Assembly: GCF_902497745.1 (NCBI RefSeq)
Contig: NZ_CABVHJ010000003.1
Span: forward strand, 46,192-110,191
Length of the DNA stretch: 64,000 nt
Source: Pseudomonas fluorescens
GTDB taxonomy: Bacteria > Pseudomonadota > Gammaproteobacteria > Pseudomonadales > Pseudomonadaceae
Direction: 5' to 3'
Part shown: positions 9,006 through 17,527 of the stretch, in pieces
How the letters are laid out: each line of letters opens with the position of its first letter
Position numbering within the stretch: position 1 is the stretch's first letter
Position numbers and translations under genes: made by a program
The notes under the pieces: generated by a model
What the model was told of the DNA's origin: nothing
The model's input: only the letters and a program-made list of their open reading frames with translations
Databases searched by the model: none

Positions 9006-9200
9006 AAAAACGACATTTTTCACACCACCCCCGCCATTCGGGGGTTTCCTCGCGTTCTGCCAGCAACCTGCCTATTCATTGAACCTCCTATCCATTAGCT
9101 GACTGGTCAGGCAGGTTTCTTGCAGGCTCACGCCAATAGCAGTAAAAGATGACAGTCGGTGAAAAATGCGAAAATTCAGACTTACAAAATGCGAATAAAG

Positions 9201-9210
9201 TTGTATACAA
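9201..9210. promoter_or_regulatory. TTGTATACAA palindromic operator, puuE side
   Basis: A perfect 10-base palindrome lies 74 bases upstream of the puuE GTG. Together with the near-copy at 8994-9005 it frames the divergent uraH/puuE promoters. The sequence resembles operators bound by GntR-family repressors; purine catabolism in pseudomonads is known to be substrate-induced, which would fit. Inference from motif and position only. Confidence 0.5.
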
Positions 9211-9283
9211 TCAGTCCATCGCTGTGACGCCAGCCTGCCAGGCCGCCACACAAATCTGTCAACGAACAAGAAGGAAGACTGCA

Positions 9284-10210
9284 GTGAGCGCTGACTATCC
9301 ACGCGACCTGATCGGTTACGGCAGTAACCCTCCTCACCCACACTGGCCGGGCAATGCCCGCATCGCCTTGTCGTTCGTACTCAATTACGAAGAAGGCGGC
9401 GAGCGCAATATTCTGCACGGCGACAAAGAATCCGAAGCGTTCCTTTCCGAAATGGTTGCTGCTCAGCCGCTGCAAGGTGCGCGCAACATGAGCATGGAAT
9501 CGCTTTACGAGTATGGCAGCCGCGCTGGCGTCTGGCGGATCCTGAAACTGTTCAAGGAATTCGACATTCCGTTGACTATCTTCGCCGTCGCCATGGCCGC
9601 TCAGCGCCATCCGGACGTGATCCGTGCGATGGTCGATGCCGGCCACGAAATTTGCAGCCACGGCTACCGCTGGATCGACTACCAGTACATGGACGAAGCG
9701 CAGGAACGCGAGCACATGCTCGAAGCGATCCGCGTCCTCACCGAAATCACCGGCGAGCGCCCACTGGGCTGGTACACCGGCCGCACTGGCCCGAACACCC
9801 GTCGTCTGGTCATGGAAGAAGGTGGTTTCCTCTACGACTGCGACACCTACGACGATGACCTGCCCTACTGGGAACCGAACAACCCGACCGGCAAGCCGCA
9901 TCTGGTGATCCCGTACACCCTCGACACCAACGACATGCGCTTCACCCAGGTGCAGGGTTTCAACAAGGGTGACGACTTCTTCGAATACCTCAAAGACGCG
10001 TTCGACGTGCTCTATGCCGAAGGCGCTGAAGCACCGAAGATGCTCTCGATCGGCCTGCACTGCCGCCTGATCGGCCGTCCGGGTCGCATCGCTTCGCTCA
10101 AACGCTTTATCGAATACGCTAAAAGTCATGAACAGGTTTGGTTCAGCCGTCGCGTCGACATCGCGCGTCACTGGCACGAAACCCAGCCGTACCAAGGGGC
10201 CGCGAAATGA
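9284..10210 (+). CDS. puuE: Allantoinase PuuE (polysaccharide-deacetylase fold)
   Basis: 308 residues from a GTG at 9284 with an AAGGAAG ribosome site; the longer open frame upstream has no start signal and does not resemble the family. PuuE converts (S)-allantoin to allantoate and is a metal-independent member of the NodB deacetylase superfamily. Visible family segments are YPRDLIGYG, FVLNYEEGGERN, HEICSHGYRW and GWYTGRTGPNTRRL. It overlaps uraD by four bases (ATGA), so the two are translationally coupled, and it heads the operon puuE-uraD-alc-allA-puuD. It is placed under the TTGTATACAA palindrome. Confidence 0.95.
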   Translation: MSADYPRDLIGYGSNPPHPHWPGNARIALSFVLNYEEGGERNILHGDKESEAFLSEMVAAQPLQGARNMSMESLYEYGSRAGVWRILKLFKEFDIPLTIFAVAMAAQRHPDVIRAMVDAGHEICSHGYRWIDYQYMDEAQEREHMLEAIRVLTEITGERPLGWYTGRTGPNTRRLVMEEGGFLYDCDTYDDDLPYWEPNNPTGKPHLVIPYTLDTNDMRFTQVQGFNKGDDFFEYLKDAFDVLYAEGAEAPKMLSIGLHCRLIGRPGRIASLKRFIEYAKSHEQVWFSRRVDIARHWHETQPYQGAAK

Positions 10211-10722
10211 GCCGCTTTCAAACCCTGCAACCGTCGACCCTGAGCCGCGACGCTTTCGTCAAAGCCTTCGCCGACATCTACGAACATTCGCCATGGGTAG
10301 CCGAGAAGGCCTACGACCTGGGCGCGGACGCTTCGATCGACGAGATCGAAACCCTGCACCAGCGCATGAGCGACATCCTGTTGAGCGCCGATCACGCCAG
10401 TCAGCTGGCCCTGATCAACGCTCACCCGGACCTGGCCGGCAAAGCTGCCGTCCAGGGCCAACTGACCGAAGCCAGCACCAATGAACAGGCTGGCGCCGGT
10501 ATTCACCAATGCACGGCCGAAGAGTTCCAGCGCTTCACCGAGCTGAACGACGCCTACAAAGCCAAGTTCAAGTTTCCCTTCATCATGGCGGTAAAAGGCA
10601 GCAACCGGCATCAGATCCTCGCGGCGTTCGAAACGCGTATTCACAACTCGCAAGACATCGAGTTCAAATGCGCGCTGGCGGAGATCAACAAGATCGCCCT
10701 GTTCCGTTTACTGACTCTTTAG
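10207..10722 (+). CDS. uraD: OHCU decarboxylase
   Basis: 171 residues. The enzyme decarboxylates 2-oxo-4-hydroxy-4-carboxy-5-ureidoimidazoline to (S)-allantoin, the step between UraH and PuuE. The catalytic histidine sits in the NAHPDLAGK motif (His73), and the family segment STNEQAGAG plus FKFPFIMAVKG follow. The ATG overlaps the puuE stop (ATGA), which decides the start. It is a complete soluble protein of normal family length. Confidence 0.95.
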   Translation: MSRFQTLQPSTLSRDAFVKAFADIYEHSPWVAEKAYDLGADASIDEIETLHQRMSDILLSADHASQLALINAHPDLAGKAAVQGQLTEASTNEQAGAGIHQCTAEEFQRFTELNDAYKAKFKFPFIMAVKGSNRHQILAAFETRIHNSQDIEFKCALAEINKIALFRLLTL

Positions 10723-10809
10723 CAAGCCTGGCCCGAGCATGTCAGACGCGGAGAATGCCCAGGGCCTCGCAAGCATCCCCAGCCACTTATTCAAAGGCAG
10801 ACAAGAAGA

Positions 10810-11805
10810 ATGAAAGCTTACGCCGTACCTTTCGAAAAATTCGTCAACCTGGCCGATGCCCGTCTGGGCACCAAAATCATCTCGGTCACCGATGACTGGT
10901 TCGCAGACGCCAATCGTCTGTTCCAACCGACCCCGGCCGTATGGAAGGAGGGCGTGTTCGATGACAACGGCAAGTGGATGGACGGCTGGGAATCGCGCCG
11001 CAAGCGCTTCGAAGGCTTCGACAGCGCAGTGATCCGTCTGGGCGTACCGGGCTCTATCAAAGGCGTGGACATCGACACTTCATTCTTCACCGGCAACTTC
11101 CCGCCATCGGCCTCTCTGGAAGCGTGCTTCCTGGCGTCGGGCGAGCCTGATGAAAACACCCAGTGGACGGAAGTGCTGTCGGCCGTCGAGCTGCAGGGCA
11201 ACAGCCACCACTACCACGAAATCAGCAACGACCAGGCGTTCAGCCACCTGCGCTTCAACATCTACCCGGACGGCGGTGTCGCCCGTCTGCGCGTGTACGG
11301 CATTCCGTTCCGCGACTGGTCCGCTGTTGGCGATAACGAGCAAGTCGATCTGGCAGCAGCCCTCAATGGTGGCCGCGCCCTCGCCTGCTCCGACGAACAC
11401 TTCGGCCGCATGAGCAACATCCTCAACCCGGGCCGTGGCATCAACATGGGCGACGGCTGGGAAACTGCACGTCGTCGCACGCCGGGCAATGATTGGGTAA
11501 TCGTCGCGCTGGGCCACCCGGGCGAGATCGAGAAGATCATCGTCGACACCCTGCATTTCAAAGGCAACTACCCGGACACTTGCTCGATCCAGGGCGCGTT
11601 CGTCAAGGGCGGTACTGACAGCCAGATCGAAACCCAATCGCTGTTCTGGCGTGAACTGCTGCCAAGCCAGAAGCTGGAAATGCACGCCGAACACACCTTC
11701 GTCGAGCAGATCAAGGCGCTGGGCCCGATCACCCACATCCGCCTGAATGTGTTCCCGGATGGTGGTGTGAGCCGCCTGCGCGTTCTCGGCAAGGTCGCTA
11801 AATAA
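10810..11805 (+). CDS. alc: Allantoicase
   Basis: 331 residues. The enzyme hydrolyses allantoate to ureidoglycolate and urea. The two repeated allantoicase domains are plain: a GWESRRKR...[27 protein letters not shown] block in the first half and a GWETARRR...[27 protein letters not shown] block in the second, each closing with a [17 protein letters not shown] / [17 protein letters not shown] segment. AGAAG precedes the ATG. It is 87 bases after uraD and is probably in the same operon. Confidence 0.95.
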   Translation: MKAYAVPFEKFVNLADARLGTKIISVTDDWFADANRLFQPTPAVWKEGVFDDNGKWMDGWESRRKRFEGFDSAVIRLGVPGSIKGVDIDTSFFTGNFPPSASLEACFLASGEPDENTQWTEVLSAVELQGNSHHYHEISNDQAFSHLRFNIYPDGGVARLRVYGIPFRDWSAVGDNEQVDLAAALNGGRALACSDEHFGRMSNILNPGRGINMGDGWETARRRTPGNDWVIVALGHPGEIEKIIVDTLHFKGNYPDTCSIQGAFVKGGTDSQIETQSLFWRELLPSQKLEMHAEHTFVEQIKALGPITHIRLNVFPDGGVSRLRVLGKVAK

Positions 11806-11816
11806 GGTTGAACCCA

Positions 11817-11885
11817 TTCGCGAGCAGGCTCGCTCCCACATTTGGAATGCATTCCCCTGTGGGAGCGAGCCTGCTCGCGAAGGCG
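11817..11885. repeat. REP-type inverted repeat pair (family A) between alc and allA
   Basis: Two head-to-head arms of the interspersed CGAGCAGGCTCGCTCCCACA element are separated by about 20 bases. The unit occurs in pairs at least nine more times in the window. It can form a strong hairpin in the alc-allA mRNA. Confidence 0.85.
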
Positions 11886-11924
11886 TCAGAACAGTCAACA
11901 CAGAATTCGGAAAAGAAGAACAGC

Positions 11925-12428
11925 ATGCGCACACTAACGATTGAACCGCTGAGCAAAGAAGCCTTCGCCCCTTTCGGTGACGTGATCGAAACCGACGGCA
12001 GCGATCACTTCATGATCAACAACGGTTCGACCATGCGCTTCCATAAACTGGCGACGGTCGAAACCGCTCAGCCTGAGGACAACGCGATCATCAGCATCTT
12101 CCGCGCCGACGCGCAGGACATGCCGCTGACCGTTTGCATGCTGGAACGCCATCCGCTGGGCAGCCAGGCTTTCATACCGCTGCTCGGCAACCCCTTTCTG
12201 ATCGTGGTCGCGCCAATTGGCGATGAACCTGTATCAGGCTTGGTCCGCGCCTTCGTCACCAACGGCAGGCAGGGCATTAATTACCATCGCGGCGTCTGGC
12301 ACCACCCGGTGCTGACGATCGAAAAGCGGGATGACTTCCTGGTGGTTGATCGCAGTGGCACAGGCAATAACTGCGATGAGCATTTTTTCAAAGAGGATGA
12401 GCGTTTGATCCTCGCCCCCCACCAATAA
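11925..12428 (+). CDS. allA: Ureidoglycolate lyase
   Basis: 167 residues from the ATG at 11925 (MRTLTIEPLSKEAFAPFGDVIE), preceded by AAAAGAAG. The upstream extension of the open frame runs through the repeat element and is not coding. The enzyme splits ureidoglycolate into glyoxylate and urea, ending the allantoin route. The family features FHKLATVE, the metal-site region MLERHPLGSQAF and the NYHRGVWHHPVL block with its histidines are present. It is followed 51 bases later by puuD. Confidence 0.95.
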   Translation: MRTLTIEPLSKEAFAPFGDVIETDGSDHFMINNGSTMRFHKLATVETAQPEDNAIISIFRADAQDMPLTVCMLERHPLGSQAFIPLLGNPFLIVVAPIGDEPVSGLVRAFVTNGRQGINYHRGVWHHPVLTIEKRDDFLVVDRSGTGNNCDEHFFKEDERLILAPHQ

Positions 12429-12479
12429 GAGAAGGTCTGATCACTCGACAACAAGAGTGACAGGCGAGAGGTAAAGACT

Positions 12480-13793
12480 GTGGAAGCACATCTGTTGGAA
12501 TGGCTGAACCTGAGCGTGCGCTGGGTTCACATGATTACTGGCGTGGCCTGGATCGGCGCGTCGTTCTACTTCGTCTGGCTGGAGAACAACCTCAACCGCG
12601 TCAACCCGAAAACCGGCCTGGCCGGTGACCTGTGGGCGATCCACGGTGGCGGCATCTATCACCTGGAAAAATACAAACTGGCCCCGCCGGCGATGCCGGA
12701 GAACCTGCACTGGTTCAAGTGGGAAGCCTACTTCACCTGGATGTCGGGGATCGCGCTGCTGTGCGTGGTGTTCTACTCCAATCCAACGCTCTACCTGCTG
12801 GCTCCGGGCAGCACCCTGAGCGGCCCTGAAGGCGTGGCCATCGGTATCGGCTCGCTGTTTATCGGCTGGTTCATCTACTCCTTCCTGTGCGACTCGGCCC
12901 TGGGCAAACGCCCTGCTCTGCTCGGTTTCATTCTGTTCGTGCTGATCATCGGCGCGGCGTATGGCTTCAGCAAAGTGTTCAGCGGTCGTGGTGCGTACCT
13001 GCATGTCGGCGCGATCATCGGCACCATCATGGTCGGCAACGTGTTCCGCATCATCATGCCGGCGCAGCGTGCACTGGTCGCGGCGATTGCCGAGAACCGC
13101 ACGCCGGATCCGGCGCTGCCAGCCAAAGGCTTGCTGCGTTCGCGTCACAACAACTACTTCACCCTGCCGGTGCTGTTCATCATGATCAGCAACCACTTCC
13201 CGAGCACCTATGGCAGCCAGTACAACTGGTTGATCCTGGCCGGGATCGCGGTGTTGGCGGTGTTGGTGCGTCACTACTTCAACACCCGTCACGACAGCCA
13301 CAAGTTTGCCTGGACCCTGCCAGTGGCAGCGGTGGGCATGATCAGTCTGGCGTACGTCACCGGCCCGATGCCGATGTCGACCGCGCCGGAAGTGGCCAAA
13401 GCGCCAGCGAAAATCGAGTACCAACCACTGCCGGAAACGGCATTGGGCGGTGGCTTGAAACCGGCTGAAGCGGCGGCACCTGCTGCTCCGGCAACCCCTG
13501 CCGCAGCACCGGCGCAAGCCTCCAACGCAGGTCCGGCCTTTGACAAAGTGCACAACGTGATTCAAGAACGTTGCGCGGTTTGCCACTCGGCCAAACCAAC
13601 CAGTCCGTTGTTCAGCGCAGCTCCGGCGGGTGTGATGCTCGACACCCCTGAGCAGATCCGTCAGAACGCGGCACGCATCCAGGCGCAAGCCATCACCACG
13701 CAGATCATGCCACTGGGCAACATCACGCAGATGACCCAGCAGGAACGTGACCTGATCGGTGCATGGATCGCCCAGGGAGCACAGACCAACTAA
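12480..13793 (+). CDS. puuD: Urate hydroxylase PuuD, membrane domain fused to cytochrome c
   Basis: 437 residues from a GTG at 12480 with a GAGAGG ribosome site. The first ~310 residues form the multi-span membrane domain of the PuuD/Urate_ox_N family (opening WLNLSVRWVHMITGVAWIGASF), followed by an Ala/Pro-rich linker and a C-terminal cytochrome c domain with CAVCH at about 365-369 and a methionine-containing QIMPLGN segment. The enzyme oxidises urate to 5-hydroxyisourate and passes electrons to the respiratory chain instead of using O2 like uricase. Its presence here supplies the first step for UraH-UraD-PuuE-Alc-AllA. Confidence 0.95.
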   Translation: MEAHLLEWLNLSVRWVHMITGVAWIGASFYFVWLENNLNRVNPKTGLAGDLWAIHGGGIYHLEKYKLAPPAMPENLHWFKWEAYFTWMSGIALLCVVFYSNPTLYLLAPGSTLSGPEGVAIGIGSLFIGWFIYSFLCDSALGKRPALLGFILFVLIIGAAYGFSKVFSGRGAYLHVGAIIGTIMVGNVFRIIMPAQRALVAAIAENRTPDPALPAKGLLRSRHNNYFTLPVLFIMISNHFPSTYGSQYNWLILAGIAVLAVLVRHYFNTRHDSHKFAWTLPVAAVGMISLAYVTGPMPMSTAPEVAKAPAKIEYQPLPETALGGGLKPAEAAAPAAPATPAAAPAQASNAGPAFDKVHNVIQERCAVCHSAKPTSPLFSAAPAGVMLDTPEQIRQNAARIQAQAITTQIMPLGNITQMTQQERDLIGAWIAQGAQTN

Positions 13794-13803
13794 GCAACAA
13801 AGC

Positions 13804-13867
13804 TTCGCGAGCAGGCTCGCCCCCACAAGGAGACCTTCAATCCCTGTGGGAGCGAGCTTGCTCGCGA
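13804..13867. repeat. REP-type inverted repeat pair (family A) after puuD
   Basis: Two inverted arms of the GAGCAGGCTCGC...GGGAGCGAGC element lie just after the puuD stop. Further downstream in the same gap is a perfect AACAGCTG/CAGCTGTT hairpin (13900-13907 with 13920-13927) ahead of the permease gene. Confidence 0.8.
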
Positions 13868-13959
13868 ATGGCCGCAACGCGGTTTACCTGATGCAAAGAA
13901 ACAGCTGTGAGCAACCCGGCAGCTGTTAATCACAAGAATAAAAAGATCCGAGGTGTTGC

Positions 13960-15318
13960 ATGTCCGAGCTGTCCAAAGCGCGCATCCCCGACGCACCCGC
14001 CATTCAGCGATTGCCCCTTTTGCAACTGATCCTGGTCGGTTTGCAACATGTTCTGCTGATGTACGGTGGTGCCATCGCGGTGCCGCTGATCATTGGACAG
14101 GCCGCTGGCCTGAGTCGTGAAGAAATTGCCTTTCTGATCAACGCCGACCTGCTGGTCGCCGGTATCGCCACCATCGTGCAATCCTTAGGAATAGGCCCGA
14201 TGGGCATTCGCATGCCGGTGATGATGGGTGCCAGTTTTGCCGCTGTCGGCAGCATGGTCGCCATGGCCGGCATGCCCGGTATCGGCCTGCAAGGCATCTT
14301 CGGTGCGACGATCGCTGCCGGTTTCTTCGGCATGCTCATCGCGCCGTTCATGTCCAAGGTCGTACGCTTCTTCCCGCCGCTGGTGACCGGCACGGTCATC
14401 ACCTCGATCGGTTTGTCGCTGTTCCCCGTGGCCGTGAACTGGGCCGGTGGCGGTGCCGCCGCAGCGCAATTCGGCTCACCGATTTATCTGGCCATCGCCG
14501 CTCTGGTATTGGGCACTATCCTGCTGGTCCACCGCTTTATGCGCGGTTTCTGGGTCAACATTTCCGTACTGATCGGCATGTGCTTCGGCTACCTGCTGTG
14601 CGGCGCGATCGGCATGGTCGACCTGAGTGGCATGGCCAACGCGCCATGGATTCAGTTCGTCACCCCGCTGCATTTCGGCATGCCGAAATTCGAACTCGCG
14701 CCGATCCTGTCGATGTGTCTGGTAGTCGTGATCATCTTCGTAGAATCCACCGGCATGTTCCTCGCGCTGGGCAAGATTACCGGCCAGGAAGTCTGCCCGC
14801 GCATGCTGCGTCGCGGCTTGCTGTGTGATGCCGGTGCCTCGTTTGTCGCTGGTTTCTTTAACACGTTCACCCACTCCTCGTTCGCGCAGAACATCGGTCT
14901 GGTGCAGATGACCGGAGTACGTTGCCGCTCGGTGACCATCGTTGCCGGTGGCTTGCTGATCGTGTTGAGCCTGCTGCCGAAAGCAGCGTTTCTGGTGGCG
15001 TCGATTCCACCGGCGGTACTCGGCGGCGCGGCGATTGCGATGTTCGGCATGGTCGCAGCGACCGGCATCAAGATCCTGCAGGAAGCCGACATCGGTGACC
15101 GTCGCAACCAGTTGCTGGTCGCGGTGAGCATAGGCATGGGCTTGATCCCGGTAGTGCGTCCAGAGTTCTTCGCGCATCTGCCGATGTGGATGAGCCCGAT
15201 TACCCACAGCGGCATCGCCATGGCCACGCTCAGTGCGCTGACGCTGAACCTGCTGTTCAACATTCTCGGCGGCAAAGAGCGCGCAGCGATCAACGACTGC
15301 CACGCCCACCAGCACTGA
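13960..15318 (+). CDS. uacT: NCS2-family urate/xanthine permease
   Basis: 452 residues with about 12-14 membrane segments. The nucleobase:cation symporter-2 signature is present as FAQNIGLVQMTGVRCRS, and an LLMYGGAIAVPLIIG segment opens the first helix region. Its position at the end of the urate catabolic cluster points to urate or xanthine uptake at the inner membrane, driven by the proton gradient. The start follows GATCCGAGG. The symbol uacT (urate transporter) is by analogy; substrate preference between urate and xanthine cannot be read from the sequence. Confidence 0.85.
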   Translation: MSELSKARIPDAPAIQRLPLLQLILVGLQHVLLMYGGAIAVPLIIGQAAGLSREEIAFLINADLLVAGIATIVQSLGIGPMGIRMPVMMGASFAAVGSMVAMAGMPGIGLQGIFGATIAAGFFGMLIAPFMSKVVRFFPPLVTGTVITSIGLSLFPVAVNWAGGGAAAAQFGSPIYLAIAALVLGTILLVHRFMRGFWVNISVLIGMCFGYLLCGAIGMVDLSGMANAPWIQFVTPLHFGMPKFELAPILSMCLVVVIIFVESTGMFLALGKITGQEVCPRMLRRGLLCDAGASFVAGFFNTFTHSSFAQNIGLVQMTGVRCRSVTIVAGGLLIVLSLLPKAAFLVASIPPAVLGGAAIAMFGMVAATGIKILQEADIGDRRNQLLVAVSIGMGLIPVVRPEFFAHLPMWMSPITHSGIAMATLSALTLNLLFNILGGKERAAINDCHAHQH

Positions 15319-15336
15319 CGGAGTCACCACAAAACC

Positions 15337-15446
15337 CTGTGGGAGCGAGCTTGCTCCGGGCGGCGTTCCGACGAAAGCGGTATGACATTCAACCCATCAG
15401 TTGACTGAAAGAACGCCTTCGCGAGCAGGCTCGCTCCCACAGGGGC
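15337..15446. repeat. REP-type inverted repeat pair (family A) with longer spacer
   Basis: A truncated arm (about 15337-15357) and a complete opposite arm (about 15415-15446) are separated by a spacer. The spacer, read on the minus strand, contains a GTTGAATG...CCGCTTTCG stretch that also occurs in the copy at 54723-54813. Confidence 0.75.
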
Positions 15447-15494
15447 TAAGCAACCGCTCTGCGCCTCAACAATAAAAACAAGAGGGAGCAACAG

Positions 15495-16280
15495 ATGATT
15501 CGCACGCAGACCAACGTTCTGTTGAGTGGCGGCCTGCTGGCCGCGAGTCAGGCCATGGCCGGCGATTTACTGCTGTGGCAAACCAACAGCCTCAGCTACC
15601 TGTACGGCAAGAACTTCGCGATCAACCCGTCGATCCAGCAGACGCTGACCTTCGAGCACGCCGACAAGTGGAAGTACGGCGACAACTTCCTGTTCGTCGA
15701 CAAAATCTTCTACAACGGCAAAGAAGACGCGAACAAAGGCCCCCACGCCTTCTATGGTGAATTCACCCCGCGCTTCTCGTTCGGCAAGATCTTCGACCAG
15801 AAACTCGAGTTCGGCCCGATCAAGGACGTGTTGCTGGCAATGACCTACGAATACGGCGAAGGCGACAGCGAGGCTTATCTGATCGGCCCCGGCTTCGACC
15901 TCAAGGTGCCCGGCTTCAACTACGTCACCCTGAACATCTTCCGCCGTCAGACCGAAGGCCCGCGTCCCGGCGATGGCGTCTGGCAGATCACCCCAGCGTG
16001 GTCCTACAGCTTCCCGCTGGGCAATTCCGATGTGCTGATCGACGGCTACCTCGATTGGGTAGTCGACAACGATGAGAACTCGCGCGGCACCTACCACGCC
16101 AACCTGCACATCAATCCGCAGATCAAATATGACTTGGGCAAAGCCTTGGGCTGGAGCCACAAGCAACTGTATGTCGGCACCGAATACAGCTATTGGAAAA
16201 ACAAATACGGCGTCGAAAACACACACAACTTCGACACCAATCAAAACACCGCCAGCCTGCTGGTCAAGGTGCACTTTTAA
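15495..16280 (+). CDS. Tsx/OmpK-like outer membrane channel, copy 1
   Basis: 261 residues. It starts with a signal peptide ending near ASQAMA-GD and continues as a 12-strand-type beta barrel protein of the nucleoside-specific channel (Tsx/OmpK) family, with alternating aromatic/polar strands (YLYGKNFAINPSIQQTLTFEHAD, GPGFDL, AWSYSFPLG) and a C-terminal phenylalanine (VKVHF) used for outer-membrane assembly. Because it directly follows the urate/allantoin genes and the permease it may pass purines or purine breakdown products, but this is inferred from position. GAGGGAGCA precedes the ATG. Confidence 0.85.
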   Translation: MIRTQTNVLLSGGLLAASQAMAGDLLLWQTNSLSYLYGKNFAINPSIQQTLTFEHADKWKYGDNFLFVDKIFYNGKEDANKGPHAFYGEFTPRFSFGKIFDQKLEFGPIKDVLLAMTYEYGEGDSEAYLIGPGFDLKVPGFNYVTLNIFRRQTEGPRPGDGVWQITPAWSYSFPLGNSDVLIDGYLDWVVDNDENSRGTYHANLHINPQIKYDLGKALGWSHKQLYVGTEYSYWKNKYGVENTHNFDTNQNTASLLVKVHF

Positions 16281-16459
16281 GATGGCCCGCAACCGTGCCC
16301 CATGCCTGTCGTCGGTGCTCTGTTGCGGGGCACTTGAGACCTGGCCGTTGAGTCAGTATTCTCCGCGGCCTCATGAATTCGGTCTAAAAAAAAGCCCGGA
16401 TTTAATTCCTGACCGAAAAGCCAACTTATCCCGGCCCCGGTCAGTACCGAGGCATCCCG

Positions 16460-16508
16460 AAAACACACTCAATCGACTGTTTTGCAGCAGCCGAGCGGGT
16501 GTTTTTTT
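16460..16508 (+). terminator. Possible terminator after the first Tsx-like gene
   Basis: In the 373-base gap 16281-16653, an AAAACAC...CTC arm pairs imperfectly with GAG...GTGTTTT and runs into seven T (16501-16508). No gene is seen in this gap. Confidence 0.4.
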
Positions 16509-16582
16509 GCTTTTCGAAAGCCTTGGCTCGGCTCTTGCTAACAGCAACGAAGCTGACCGATCGGATGACTTTTGCAGCAACG

Positions 16583-16607
16583 AAAAAAGGCGCCACACCA
16601 GAGCGCC
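16583..16607 (-). terminator. Minus-strand terminator-like hairpin with no minus-strand gene
   Basis: GGCGC (16589-16593) pairs with GCGCC (16603-16607), and on the minus strand the stem is followed by six T (plus-strand A-run 16583-16588). No annotated minus-strand gene ends here, so it would stop antisense transcription coming from the following channel gene. It could alternatively be a structural element of the channel leader. Confidence 0.4.
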
Positions 16608-16653
16608 GATCTTAAAAAAATAAACGTGGAACACCTACTTTGGGAGCAACCGA

Positions 16654-17439
16654 ATGAAACGTATGTGCACCAGCCTGATGCTCGCGGGATCGATGTTGGC
16701 CGGCGGCCAGGCCATGGCCGAGGGTCTGCTGCAGTGGCAGAACAACAGCCTGACCTACCTGTATGGCAAGGACTTCCAGGTCAACCCGCGCATCCAGCAG
16801 ACCGTCACTTTCGAACACGCCGACGCGTGGACGTACGGCGACAACTTCTTCTTCTTCGACAAGATCTTCTACAACGGTGGCAAGGACTTCAGCAACGGTC
16901 CGAACACCTACTACGGTGAGTTCAGCCCGCGCATCTCGCTGGGCAAAGTGCTCGACCAGAAGATCGAGTTCGGCCCGATCAAAGACGTGCTGGTGGCGAT
17001 GACTTACGAGTTCGGCGAAGGCGACACCGAGTCGTACCTGATCGGTCCAGGCTTCGACCTGGCGATCCCGGGCTTCGACTACTTCCAGTTGAACTTCTAT
17101 CAGCGCCACACCCAGGGCGCTCGCGCCGGCGACAACGTCTGGCAGATCACCCCGGTCTGGTCCTACACCATCCCGGTCGGCAAGTCGGACATCCTGATCG
17201 ACGGCTTCATGGACTGGGTCACCGACAACGACTCCAACTCCAAAGGCGATTACCACGCCAACCTGCACTTCAACCCACAGGTCAAATACGACTTGGGCAA
17301 GGCGTTGAGTTTCGGCGAGAAGCAGTTGTATGTCGGTGTTGAATACGACTACTGGAAAGACAAGTACGGCATCGACGACACCGGTGCGTTCAAGACCAAT
17401 CAGAGCACCACGAGCTTCCTGGTGAAGTTCCACTTCTGA
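16654..17439 (+). CDS. Tsx/OmpK-like outer membrane channel, copy 2
   Basis: 261 residues, exactly the length of copy 1 and clearly a duplicate: the LTYLYGKDFQVNPRIQQTVTF, KIFYNGGKDFSNGPNTYYGEF and GPGFDL segments align throughout. It has a signal peptide ending QAMA-EG and a C-terminal VKFHF strand. Upstream, GGGAGCAACCG gives the ribosome site. It is separated from copy 1 by 373 bases with terminator-like structures, so it may have its own promoter. Most divergence is in predicted loops, hinting at different ligands. Confidence 0.85.
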   Translation: MKRMCTSLMLAGSMLAGGQAMAEGLLQWQNNSLTYLYGKDFQVNPRIQQTVTFEHADAWTYGDNFFFFDKIFYNGGKDFSNGPNTYYGEFSPRISLGKVLDQKIEFGPIKDVLVAMTYEFGEGDTESYLIGPGFDLAIPGFDYFQLNFYQRHTQGARAGDNVWQITPVWSYTIPVGKSDILIDGFMDWVTDNDSNSKGDYHANLHFNPQVKYDLGKALSFGEKQLYVGVEYDYWKDKYGIDDTGAFKTNQSTTSFLVKFHF

Positions 17440-17445
17440 TAAAAA

Positions 17446-17526
17446 TCAAAAGATCGCAGGCTTCGCCAGCTCCTACAGGGATAGCGCATTCCAATGTAGG
17501 AGCTGCCGAAGGCTGCGATCTTTTGC
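17446..17526. repeat. Long inverted repeat (family B), bidirectional terminator position
   Basis: AAAAGATCGCAGGCTTCG...AGCTCCTAC and its inverse GTAGGAGCTGCCGAAGG...GATCTTTT face each other between the convergent channel and patatin genes. The A/T-rich ends would provide a T-run on either strand, so it can serve as a shared terminator. Confidence 0.85.
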
Positions 17527-17527
17527 T

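Noticed and set aside
12441..13877. 478-codon open frame antisense to puuD
   Set aside because: It lies opposite a well-conserved enzyme, its product is a low-complexity His/Arg/Gln-rich string and it has no family features. It is a product of GC-rich codon bias.
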